From IMG/VR virus record IMGVR_UViG_3300043788_000236, positions 1-29,121 of that record: a stretch of 29,121 nt of DNA, one strand, 5' to 3'. Below, one piece after another: positions 15,191 through 21,923 of the stretch (position 1 is the first letter of the stretch; every line of letters starts with the position of its first letter). The notes beneath the pieces are model-generated. The model ran no database searches and had not been told where the DNA came from. It saw nothing but the letters and a program-made list of their open reading frames with translations. Source of the DNA: a virus. The translations under genes and the position numbers were made by a program.

Positions 15191-16065
15191 GGGCCGTTGT
15201 TTATTTTGGGGGCGGTCCGAAAATAGCTGTTCATGCCGGTTATTCAAAGGGGGCCTTGGCCTCTATAATACCTACAGCAGATCACCTTTATGGCGTGTCC
15301 GCAGGTAGCCTTTGGGCCTTAATTGAGGCTACTATCGGCACGGATGCTGGTATTGCCTTACTGGGCACCATAACCAGCAATGATTCCATATATGCTACCA
15401 AGGATAAGGTGGCCTTGGCGGGGGACTTATTGTTCCGTGCGGGGGATGGTTTCATTCTTGGTTATGCCCCATTATTGGAATTGCTCAAAACAAAAATTCC
15501 TCCCGGAGTAAAAAAACCCGTTACCGTTGGGCGTGTTCAAAACAATACCATGCGTCTTCAACATGTAACCGCTTGGCCGGATGGTACCTTTACAACGGAT
15601 GCTGACGACCTTGGACCTATTACCACTTGGGAAGAGTTTTTATTGGCTGTTCTTTCCTCGTGTTTAACCTACCCCATTGTTGATATGTATGTGGACCCTG
15701 CTGGAAAGTTCTGGCAAGATGGGGGATTCCGGGAAGGTGGTCCCGTGGTTCGGGCTATTCTTGATGGTGCAACCGAACTGCATATTTGTATGACAGGGGA
15801 ATATTCCTCCAACTGCGCTTTTGACAATACTACGGGAGGAGACCCCATTAACTGTTCGACCCGTACCCTGGAGGGTATGGCTAATCAAAATGTTATTGGT
15901 TCCGTAAACGATGCCGTGGAAAACCCAGCCCTTTCCGTGTTTGTTTATAAATGCACACCCCAAGGGTCCGGAACCGTTTTTGATCAGGTGGACATTCAAG
16001 CCAACATCAAAATCGGACAAGCAGTTACGGCCATAGCCGGTAAAGATTTAGTTTTACAGGAGTAA
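15187..16065 (+). CDS. Patatin-like phospholipase
   Basis: The gene encodes 292 residues from a GTG whose last two bases are part of the preceding stop. The three patatin elements are all present: the glycine-rich oxyanion loop GGGPK (residues 8-12), the nucleophile elbow GVSAG with Ser38, and the catalytic dyad DGG with Asp178. Patatin-family enzymes are lipid acyl hydrolases. Here the gene is paired by overlap with a holin-like gene, which suggests attack on host membrane lipids at lysis, or delivery with the virion; both are inference. No signal peptide is visible. Confidence 0.82.
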   Translation: MRAVVYFGGGPKIAVHAGYSKGALASIIPTADHLYGVSAGSLWALIEATIGTDAGIALLGTITSNDSIYATKDKVALAGDLLFRAGDGFILGYAPLLELLKTKIPPGVKKPVTVGRVQNNTMRLQHVTAWPDGTFTTDADDLGPITTWEEFLLAVLSSCLTYPIVDMYVDPAGKFWQDGGFREGGPVVRAILDGATELHICMTGEYSSNCAFDNTTGGDPINCSTRTLEGMANQNVIGSVNDAVENPALSVFVYKCTPQGSGTVFDQVDIQANIKIGQAVTAIAGKDLVLQE

Positions 16066-16067
16066 AC

Positions 16068-16352
16068 ATGAAACCAACTGCCGGAAGGATCTTACATTAC
16101 GTTATGAAGGACGGTTCCAACCGTCCTTTTCAAGTCACTAATATTTTTAGTGACATTACTCAAGTTAACGGGGTCTTGATTGTAGATGGAAAAAATGACG
16201 CCGAAAATTTTCCAGACCCTAACCCAGGACCTATTTACCAGGATGATCAACTTCATTATTGGTTAACCAGTGTGAAGGAAGATAAGATGGGTAAAATTCC
16301 TGGGACTTGGCATTGGCCTATTGGATTAACCGTACCGGAAGCAACCGCTTAA
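16068..16352 (+). CDS. Small conserved phage protein of unknown function
   Basis: The gene encodes 94 residues. It begins GRILHYVMKDGS and closes with KIPGTWHWPIGL. This frame ('GRI.HYV', an 'a.v' strand, then 'GTWHWP') recurs in many phage small proteins and is familiar to me, but no activity is known. It starts 2 bases after the patatin stop with an AGGAG site at 16058. It is the last gene of the rightward module; the leftward module ends 5 bases beyond its stop, so there is almost no room for a shared terminator. Confidence 0.7.
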   Translation: MKPTAGRILHYVMKDGSNRPFQVTNIFSDITQVNGVLIVDGKNDAENFPDPNPGPIYQDDQLHYWLTSVKEDKMGKIPGTWHWPIGLTVPEATA

Positions 16353-16357
16353 TTGGG

Positions 16358-16783
16358 TCAAGCCCCACAAATAACATCAAGAAATTCGTTAGGTGTGGGG
16401 TTTCCCCCTTGGCAAACATAATCCGCCCGTTCCAGCATTTGTAGCCGGGTTAGACCACCTACCTCTTGGGCAACTATCCAGTTAAACAGCATCCATGTAT
16501 TTGTTTCCTTAACCACTACCAAAAGCCAACACCTTGCCCCCTGCCGGCCCCGTCCAAATAGCCAAGCCTTTTGTTCCTGTGTGTAATGGTGTATGGATAC
16601 GGGGCTATCCTTGCGTTTGGGCCATGTGGGAAGGGCTTTAAGCTCAATCCAACCCTGAACCCCCCTGGCCCCAAACGACCTGTCCGGTATGCCCTGGGTC
16701 ATAAGATCTTCGTGGCGGGTGGCATGCCAATGGTTAGACATGATTCTTGTGAGGATAGCGGAAGTTTGTTGTTCCAGTTTCAT
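16358..16783 (-). CDS. VRR-NUC-type nuclease
   Basis: The gene encodes 141 residues. GIPDRSFGARGVQGWIELKA (residues 31-50) is the PD-(D/E)xK signature of VRR-NUC domains: Asp34, Glu47 and Lys49. A helix with HYTQEQKAWLF follows, where the family has 'l...Q..wl..l...G'. Phage VRR-NUC proteins are structure-specific or Holliday junction nucleases that act on replicated DNA, which may fit a role in clearing branches before packaging. The ATG overlaps the previous gene's stop by four bases. It is the most distal gene of the leftward transcript. Confidence 0.8.
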   Translation of the reverse strand: MKLEQQTSAILTRIMSNHWHATRHEDLMTQGIPDRSFGARGVQGWIELKALPTWPKRKDSPVSIHHYTQEQKAWLFGRGRQGARCWLLVVVKETNTWMLFNWIVAQEVGGLTRLQMLERADYVCQGGNPTPNEFLDVICGA

Positions 16784-17058
16784 GTTTGAGGATTTTCCGG
16801 AACCATAACATTTCCTACTTTTCTTTTTTGGATAAACTTATTTCTGGTGGCTTCCCGTTTTTGGGCCGCTTTCAAAAGTTCCATTCCCCGTTTATAACCG
16901 TGTTGCCTTATAAATTCCTGAATTTGTCTTTTCTTTTCGTTACGACCAAGGACTATGGGAAGGGTAGGTAGTTTAGAGTCTTTTTCATTGGCTTGATAAA
17001 TATGGTTCACCATACGAATATCCTCTTGTTTATTTTCCCTTTTAATGTCTTTTCCCAT
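16780..17058 (-). CDS. Small basic protein of unknown function
   Basis: The gene encodes 92 residues, highly charged and lysine/arginine-rich (IQEFIRQHGYKRGMELLKAAQKREATRNKFIQKRK), with a helical middle. No cysteine, membrane segment or recognised motif is seen. Its composition would suit nucleic-acid binding. The ATG is embedded in the predicted native stop of the DUF1643 gene (TAATG at 17060-17056) and its stop overlaps the nuclease start. It might assist the adjacent nuclease, which is inference. Confidence 0.6.
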   Translation of the reverse strand: MGKDIKRENKQEDIRMVNHIYQANEKDSKLPTLPIVLGRNEKKRQIQEFIRQHGYKRGMELLKAAQKREATRNKFIQKRKVGNVMVPENPQT

Positions 17059-17153
17059 TATAAAATTATCCTTTCAAGTTTTCGTGTATTGGGTACATAT
17101 AACGGATGCCTTGGGTACCCTGTAGCAGTTATTCCAAGGCAAAAGGTGCTACG
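17058..17153 (-). pseudogene. Displaced C-terminal part of the DUF1643 gene
   Basis: 31 codons in the +1 frame relative to 17526-17149 restore the family's conserved end (GYPRHPLYV). It has no start of its own. The stop TAA shares its last A with the next gene's ATG, as expected for the native gene end in this tightly packed operon. Confidence 0.65.
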
Positions 17154-17526
17154 CCCTTGTCAACATACGAACTTCATTTACCCGCCATTGGGGACCACCA
17201 GCTCCCCAAGCACAAACAACGGTTTTATTAAGACAGTTTTGAAGAATGTGATGGTCGTTGGCTGGGCCTATGTAGGGAGGGGACCAATGGGACTGCGGTA
17301 CGGGCTTGGAAGATCGCCATGCAAAAAGGTTTACAACAACCAGGCCGCCATATTCAAACCGTTGTGAAAATCCAATACAGCGCCGGATGGTGGCATCATC
17401 CTTTTCCGCATCAGCGGTGGAAGGATTTAACATTATCCAAATTAAGTCTGGTTTAGTGTTGTCCCATACCCGGCGAAGCGTGTAGCGATAAATTTTGTTT
17501 GGGGAGATTAGGGCATCCTTTTCCAT
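17149..17526 (-). CDS. DUF1643 protein, C-terminus displaced by a +1 shift
   Basis: 125 residues are in this frame. YRYTLRRVWDN, IWIMLNPSTADAEKDDATIRRCIGF, VVVNLFAWRS and VVCAWG are hallmarks of DUF1643. The frame ends early in a TAG at 17151-17149. The family normally continues with a 'CLG.T..G.PRHPLYV' motif, and exactly that (CLGITATGYPRHPLYV) is present just after, one frame over, ending in a TAA at 17060-17058 that overlaps the next ATG. A single extra base near 17154-17156 explains the shift; corrected, the protein would be about 155 residues. AGGAG lies 9 bases before the ATG. The function of the family is unknown. Confidence 0.75.
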   Translation of the reverse strand: MEKDALISPNKIYRYTLRRVWDNTKPDLIWIMLNPSTADAEKDDATIRRCIGFSQRFEYGGLVVVNLFAWRSSKPVPQSHWSPPYIGPANDHHILQNCLNKTVVCAWGAGGPQWRVNEVRMLTRA

Positions 17527-17629
17527 GGTATGTGACTCCTAAAAGAAAATATAACAATCCAAAAACAACAAACCAAAATGAAAAGTAGTCAAATTTGACT
17601 AATTCCACCAGAAAAATTCCTGCCGGCAT
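17453..17629 (-). CDS. Possible small membrane protein
   Basis: 58 residues from the ATG at 17629. One strongly hydrophobic span (FDYFSFWFVVFGLLYFLLGV) could cross the membrane. It would fill an otherwise empty 118-base gap but overlaps the DUF1643 start by 74 bases, and its ribosome site is weak (AAGG about 15 bases upstream). It could be real or a chance frame. A 16-bp palindrome lies inside it. Confidence 0.3.
   Translation of the reverse strand: MPAGIFLVELVKFDYFSFWFVVFGLLYFLLGVTYHGKGCPNLPKQNLSLHASPGMGQH
17586..17601. repeat. 16-bp perfect palindrome
   Basis: TAGTCAAATTTGACTA reads the same on both strands. It lies about 60 bases upstream of the DUF1643 ATG. It could be an operator, or a chance result in AT-rich DNA. 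Confidence 0.4.
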
Positions 17630-17644
17630 AACCAATCAAAAACC

Positions 17645-17836
17645 TTAGAGGGGTCTGTGATCATTTTGTAAGGTCTCCTTTGCATGGTTTAAAAGCTTAA
17701 GCCTTTTTTTCCTCCAATTAACAGCACAGGCGTTTTTACAAGTGGCCTTGTTTAACCGTGTTATGAGATACGGTTTCCCACAGTTAGCACAAATACCAAT
17801 CGGTATGGATAAACCTTTTACGATAATATTTTCCAT
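17645..17836 (-). CDS. Small zinc-finger-like protein
   Basis: 63 residues from the ATG at 17836, which overlaps the stop of the lipoprotein-like gene (TAATG). It carries CANCGKPYLITRLNKATCKNAC (broken here as C-x2-C, then C-x3-C), probably a zinc ribbon, followed by a basic helix WRKKRLKLLNHAKE that could contact nucleic acid. A longer reading that begins at 17911 would overlap the neighbour by 75 bases and lacks a ribosome site, so I prefer the shorter one. Confidence 0.6.
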   Translation of the reverse strand: MENIIVKGLSIPIGICANCGKPYLITRLNKATCKNACAVNWRKKRLKLLNHAKETLQNDHRPL

Positions 17837-18180
17837 TAAGGAACCTTTACAGTAAGGGTTCCGCCCGTTTCGGAAGAAGCCAATACCCCTTGTGAACTTG
17901 AGATTTGGCAACTTGTTACACCAGCCAGGGGGGTTGTTAAGGAAACATTATTCCCAACATAAAAAATGCCCTGAAATGTGCAGGGAAGAGTTTCCTGACC
18001 CCCGGCATTGACTAAACCCCCGTTCAACATAACCTTGGCTTCAATAACCCCTGTTCCTTGTATGGAAAAGGTTAGCTGAACCGGTTGTACCGGGTAGGGT
18101 GGGTCTAGGGGGTTGATTTTATAAGAACAACCTCCTCCCAGTACCAGCGCCAATAGCAAAATTAAAGCTTTATTCCCCAT
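17836..18180 (-). CDS. Secreted, lipoprotein-like small protein
   Basis: The gene encodes 114 residues. The N-terminus (MGNKALILLLALVLGGGCSYK) has a basic start, a hydrophobic core and a cysteine preceded by GGG. The lipobox is imperfect, as Leu is at -4 and not -3. The mature part is beta-rich with three further cysteines or cysteine pairs, and an Ig-like alternation (VQLTFSIQGTGVIEAKVML). A phage lipoprotein encoded among early genes could act in superinfection exclusion; this is inference. It overlaps the preceding stop by 11 bases. Confidence 0.6.
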   Translation of the reverse strand: MGNKALILLLALVLGGGCSYKINPLDPPYPVQPVQLTFSIQGTGVIEAKVMLNGGLVNAGGQETLPCTFQGIFYVGNNVSLTTPLAGVTSCQISSSQGVLASSETGGTLTVKVP

Positions 18181-18649
18181 TGTAACTCACCCCCTTTAAT
18201 TCTTCCAAAGCCGCTTCGCGGTCGGAAACATCATCGTCATCCCCAACTTCAACATCCAAATCCATGGCCTCCAACTCATCCACTAGGGTACCCACTTCAT
18301 CTATCCTGTTTTGAAGAAGTTCCCCGGTTGGGCCTTGTTGTAGGGACTCCGGCATGTTATTTAATTTATCATCCGTATCATCCCTTAACTGGCAAAGTTC
18401 GGTCACTACGCTTTCCCTGGTAGATTGTACCTCATCCCAATCGTTTACGTCCAGGTCTTCAATAGATTCCATACAACTTAACAGGGTGGACATAAATTCG
18501 GATTGGGTTAACTGGCTTGGCCGTGGTGGAAGTTCACTTATTTGTTTGGAACCATAAGGAAATTTCCACCAATAGTAGAGATTTCCTTTTTTAATATTGG
18601 TTCCTGGGATATCCTTACGGGCACGTTTGACAATGTGAACTTTAGCCAT
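18170..18649 (-). CDS. Conserved phage protein with acidic C-terminus
   Basis: The gene encodes 159 residues. The basic N-terminus with KVHIVKRARKDIPG, then YYWWKFPYGSKQISELPPRPSQLTQSEF, is a segment I have seen in many phage early proteins without known role. The second half is strongly acidic (DLDVEVGDDDDVSDREAALEEL) with helical stretches. The opposite charges at the two ends suggest binding to nucleic acid or a protein partner. AGGAGG lies 6 bases before the ATG, a strong site. Confidence 0.7.
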   Translation of the reverse strand: MAKVHIVKRARKDIPGTNIKKGNLYYWWKFPYGSKQISELPPRPSQLTQSEFMSTLLSCMESIEDLDVNDWDEVQSTRESVVTELCQLRDDTDDKLNNMPESLQQGPTGELLQNRIDEVGTLVDELEAMDLDVEVGDDDDVSDREAALEELKGVSYNGE

Positions 18650-18659
18650 GTGATTCCTC

Positions 18660-18825
18660 CTATAACGCCTGTCGAAGAGCCTTAGTAAAATCCAGTTCCC
18701 CTTCCGTTGGTTTAGAGGAAAATGTTACCAGAATACCGTTGGCAATGGCTTGGGTAACTTTTTCCTTGGCCTTTTGGGCGTTAAGCCGGCGCCGTTCTTC
18801 CCAATATTGATGTTTTTTGATCCAT
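18660..18825 (-). pseudogene. Small gene interrupted by a homopolymer shift
   Basis: An ATG at 18825 with GGAGG 11 bases upstream starts a reading MDQK, but the frame stops 11 codons later. Removing one A from the A6 run (18818-18813) gives an open frame of about 54 residues (MDQKHQYWEERRR, then a K/A/Q-rich helix and LDFTKALRQAL) that ends at 18660, 11 bases before the next ATG. The 166-base length is 3n+1. It may be transcriptional slippage, decay or a sequencing error. Confidence 0.5.
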
Positions 18826-18828
18826 GGT

Positions 18829-19290
18829 TTACCTAACCTCCGCTAGTTTCTTTGCACAGTCTTCATTTAAAAAGATAAACTCCACTGTGCAAACATAAGC
18901 CTTTTTAATCCGGGCCGATTGGGCGTTAATGGTTGCCGGGGAATAGTTTTTTTCTTCCATAAGGGATTTTAATTTAACCCAAGAGATTTTTTCGTCCTTA
19001 AAGATTATTTCTTGGAGCCAGCCAATAACCCCGGCCTTTTTGGGATCTATAGGGGCGGTTGGGGCCACTCGGGCTGTGCGAATACGGGATTTCTCCTCGG
19101 TGTTGTAAATGTCCAATTCCTTGGAACAAGCAGGACAGACCTCACCCATACCGGGAACCTTTTGGTATTTCGCCACGGTACTAACAACATGACAACCAAC
19201 CTCACACCATAGGGCGCTTGAGGATTCCCCGTGGCCTGTAATGATACGGGCAAAATGGATAAAACTTTTTGAAAGTCCTACGTTTTCCAA
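18829..19290 (-). CDS. Protein with a probable zinc site and helical C-terminus
   Basis: 153 residues from a TTG at 19290, supported by AAGGAGA 7 bases upstream. An N-terminal half with CEVGCHVVSTVAKYQKV and CPACSKELDIY suggests a four-cysteine zinc site (C-x3-C, C-x2-C). The C-terminal half is helical (WLQEIIFKDEKISWVKLKSLMEEKNYSPATINAQSARIKK) and might be a DNA-binding winged helix, though I do not recognise a family. It stops 3 bases before the interrupted gene at 18825. It could be a transcription factor of the early region; that is speculation. Confidence 0.6.
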   Translation of the reverse strand: MENVGLSKSFIHFARIITGHGESSSALWCEVGCHVVSTVAKYQKVPGMGEVCPACSKELDIYNTEEKSRIRTARVAPTAPIDPKKAGVIGWLQEIIFKDEKISWVKLKSLMEEKNYSPATINAQSARIKKAYVCTVEFIFLNEDCAKKLAEVR

Positions 19291-19408
19291 TTTAATTCTC
19301 CTTGTTTAGTGTTTAAGTTGTTATGGTTGGAAAGGCCAACCGGCCACTCCTAGAAAGTGAGTTTGCTTTGTGCTTCCCCTGCCATACACCCTTTAGGCTG
19401 TTAGTGGT

Positions 19409-19591
19409 TCAATGACCCACCGGAAAAAAGATGTTGCAAATTTCATCTTCGATACTTTCGGCGAAACCGTGCTGATCTTGAAAATCCGGCAACGAATCCG
19501 TTATCCAAACTCTGGGCTTGCCCGCCACGAAACGAACCGTTAAAGACCGCTTGCCGTCAGTGGTGGTGTAAACCTTAACTCTTGCGTCCAT
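19409..19591 (-). CDS. Small protein of unknown function
   Basis: 60 residues, mixed alpha/beta, with a basic first half (RVKVYTTTDGKRSLTVRF) and an acidic second half. GGAGGGG lies 5 bases before the ATG, a strong site that supports real expression. No motif is recognised. It is flanked by 118 bases before the next gene in which I see only short frames. Confidence 0.55.
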   Translation of the reverse strand: MDARVKVYTTTDGKRSLTVRFVAGKPRVWITDSLPDFQDQHGFAESIEDEICNIFFPVGH

Positions 19592-19631
19592 CGTCCCCTC
19601 CGTCTGGTTTATTGGTGGTGAGTTTGTGTGG

Positions 19632-19826
19632 TTAAGCCTTAACTATGCGGCAACGTATTTCAACATCTTGGACATCGTGATTCCTGAATTCGACATCAGC
19701 TTGTTTTAACGCCTTGGCTAAAGTCATTTCTTCGGAAGCTTCCGTGTGTTAAATTTTAGAAAAGTGGCTTGTTACGATCACGCTGTAAACTCGTTTGAAA
19801 CCTTCTTGAAACTTTGGATTCGCCAT
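19632..19826 (-). pseudogene. Small gene with an in-frame TAA
   Basis: An ATG at 19826 with a strong AGGGGGG site begins MANPKFQEGFKRVYSVIVTS and is stopped by TAA at 19751-19749 after 25 codons. The same frame then continues without interruption to 19632, reading EASEEMTLAKALKQADVEF and a valine/arginine strand end. The whole (64 codons) looks like one small alpha/beta protein. The stop could be a nonsense mutation, a read error, or a real short peptide followed by a relic. Confidence 0.5.
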
Positions 19827-19891
19827 GTCATCCCCCCTACATGAATTTAGTTTTGTGGGGCCTGGTTACCTCAACCCCTTAACTACCATCT

Positions 19892-19934
19892 GAAATAAGT
19901 ATACAGGTCATTTTAAAATGAGTCAACTTATTTC
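19892..19934 (-). promoter_or_regulatory. Strong sigma70-type promoter with nested palindromes
   Basis: On the - strand TTGACT (19926-19921), 17 bases, TATACT (19903-19898) is a near-perfect sigma70 promoter. The spacer is filled by the 14-bp palindrome TCATTTTAAAATGA (19908-19921). The element is flanked by a 9-bp inverted repeat, GAAATAAGT (19892-19900) and ACTTATTTC (19926-19934), which covers the -10 and -35. It points at the small-gene group below 19826. Confidence 0.8.
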
Positions 19935-19976
19935 TTAAATTATTTTCGGGTGTAAAATAAGGGTTTTTTGATATTT

Positions 19977-21923
19977 TTAAATGGAAATTTGTTTCGCCTC
20001 CCCCCAGCTAGGGCCACAATCCACGTCCACAATAGTTGGAACTTTTAATTCCACTGCATGAACCATTATTTCCACTGCCTTTTTGGCCTTTTCCGGACCA
20101 TCAAAGGAAAAACCAAGTTCATCGTGGACTTGAACCAACATATTATTTCCAAGGCCAACATTCAAAATTCCCTGCATTGCCATTTTTGTTTGATCTGCGG
20201 CACTACCCTGAATCAACCTGTTTAATTTTTTATGAAGCCAAGCCCGCCGCAAGGGTTTACCGGGCCATTGTTTTTGAGCCTTCCAAAGAGGAACAGGAGT
20301 TAAATTCCTGGCCATGACCCAATCTGCCGGTTCCCACAAAGGAAAACGACATTGCCTTCCCCCCAATGTTTTAATAAAACCATTTTTTTCAACCTGAACA
20401 CCCAACATAAAATCCAGGGCTTTCACAAAAGGAACTCTTTCATGATATTTTGCAATATAGGCTTTGGCTTCTTCCAGGGAAACACCCAATTCCACGGCCG
20501 TGCTTTGAGCGCCTCTCCCGTAAGTAAGGGCTAGGTTTAAAATTTTGGCATCCTTGTAATCCAAACCGGTTTCAGCGGCCACCATTTTATGAAAATTTGT
20601 TTTTGGGTCCGTGTTGTATTGTTCAACTGCCTTAAGTGCCCCTGGCAAATGCTGGTTCATCCGTTTGGTTATGGCGGCATAGTGAACCGTCAAACGTGGT
20701 TCCTGCTGAGAATAATCAAGGCTATACCACTGCTCCCCTTCTTCCGGTAAAAAACATTCCCGAATCATTTGACCGCTTTCTGTTCTTGTTGGAATTTGTT
20801 GAAGGTTGGGATTGGAAGAAGATAAACGTCCAGAAATTGTTCCCCCATCTTCTCCACGAAGGGGATGGAATTCCGCGTGAATACGACCATTGTGGGAATG
20901 TCCTAAAAGATGACCGTCTATAAAAGTACCGCTTAACTTATCCAGTTCACGGGATTGGGAAATAAGCTTGGTTAACCAATGGTCCTGGCTTTCCAACCAT
21001 TCCCCCGTGACGGATGGTTGGTTTGATTTTGATGTAAGGTTATATTTTAAACCTTCCTTATCTAGGGCTCTAGCCAAGGAACCGGCGGACCATAGGTCAA
21101 CTTCCACTCCCGTGCGGCGTTTTATTTCTGCAATGTTGCCTTGAACGGTTTTGCCCCACATTTCCTTAAGTTGTTCCACTTTGGGAATATCTATGCGCAC
21201 TCCCCGCCAACGCATGGAAAGATAAAGGGGTAATAAGGAACATTCCAGTTCGAACAATTTCCATAAACCTGCGGCTTCTAAAATTGGTATTTGTTTTTGG
21301 AAAACACGGCGGGTTCGGTTGGCATCCGCTTCGGCGTAAGGTCCCACAAAAGCGGCGGGTAACTGCCAGAGACCCCCTTTAGCATCCACTCCCCAGGCAG
21401 AAGCGGCACTTTTTAAAAGGGTTTCATCCTTGCCTTCCTGCAAATAAGACTTGGCCAAAGAATCTAAACTATAACCAAAACGATGTTCATCCAAAAGGGC
21501 TTCGGCCCATTGGATATCAAAACAAGGCCCCACAACTTCCACGCCATCCCTTTTAGCCCAACCTAAATCATAAAGAATGTTGGCCCCTACTTTGCGTTGG
21601 TTAGGGTTGGAAAGCCAACGGCGTATGATATCACGGGCGTGTGTGGCATTTACATTACCCCCGGATTCGTGGGCTATGGGTAAATAACCTTCCCAATTAT
21701 CCGCAGAAAAAGAATACCCAACCACACGGCCGCCACCTACCCAAGCCCAGGAAGGGCCTTGTTTGGCTTGAATACCGTCATCCCTTGTTTCTAAGTCAAA
21801 TGCTATATCCCCTTCTAACATGTGGGGAAGTTTTGCTAGGTCTGGTTCTATCCAAGTTTGGGGAAGTTTTTCTACTTCTTCAAAAGTAGGGCCATCTCCT
21901 TCCTTCCAAAAAAGGGAGCTCAT
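19977..21923 (-). CDS. DNA polymerase I, family A, with 3'-5' exonuclease
   Basis: The gene encodes 648 residues. Exonuclease: ExoI DLE (Asp43, Glu45), ExoII NILYD (Asn115, Asp119), ExoIII YAEAD (Tyr196, Asp200). Polymerase: motif A DYSQQEPR (Asp403), motif B KILNLALTYG (Lys460, Tyr468), motif C HDE (600-602). The E. coli Phe762 position is Leu464, a variant common in viral polymerases. The usual arginine ahead of motif B (Arg754) appears replaced by Tyr in LDYKDAK. There is no 5'-nuclease domain. It replicates the phage genome. The start is the ATG in the TAATG overlap with the QueE stop; AGGA lies 9 bases upstream. Confidence 0.95.
   Translation of the reverse strand: MSSLFWKEGDGPTFEEVEKLPQTWIEPDLAKLPHMLEGDIAFDLETRDDGIQAKQGPSWAWVGGGRVVGYSFSADNWEGYLPIAHESGGNVNATHARDIIRRWLSNPNQRKVGANILYDLGWAKRDGVEVVGPCFDIQWAEALLDEHRFGYSLDSLAKSYLQEGKDETLLKSAASAWGVDAKGGLWQLPAAFVGPYAEADANRTRRVFQKQIPILEAAGLWKLFELECSLLPLYLSMRWRGVRIDIPKVEQLKEMWGKTVQGNIAEIKRRTGVEVDLWSAGSLARALDKEGLKYNLTSKSNQPSVTGEWLESQDHWLTKLISQSRELDKLSGTFIDGHLLGHSHNGRIHAEFHPLRGEDGGTISGRLSSSNPNLQQIPTRTESGQMIRECFLPEEGEQWYSLDYSQQEPRLTVHYAAITKRMNQHLPGALKAVEQYNTDPKTNFHKMVAAETGLDYKDAKILNLALTYGRGAQSTAVELGVSLEEAKAYIAKYHERVPFVKALDFMLGVQVEKNGFIKTLGGRQCRFPLWEPADWVMARNLTPVPLWKAQKQWPGKPLRRAWLHKKLNRLIQGSAADQTKMAMQGILNVGLGNNMLVQVHDELGFSFDGPEKAKKAVEIMVHAVELKVPTIVDVDCGPSWGEAKQISI

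Noticed and set aside
16353-16375. Shared terminator between the convergent modules
   Set aside because: Only a 4-bp stem (TGGG/CCCA) without a T-run is seen.
17645-17911. Longer start at 17911 for the zinc-finger protein
   Set aside because: It would overlap the lipoprotein-like gene by 75 bases and has no ribosome site; ATG 17836 has the usual stop overlap.
19935-19976. Terminator after the polymerase gene
   Set aside because: Only a weak AT-only stem (TTATTTT/AAAATAA); not convincing.
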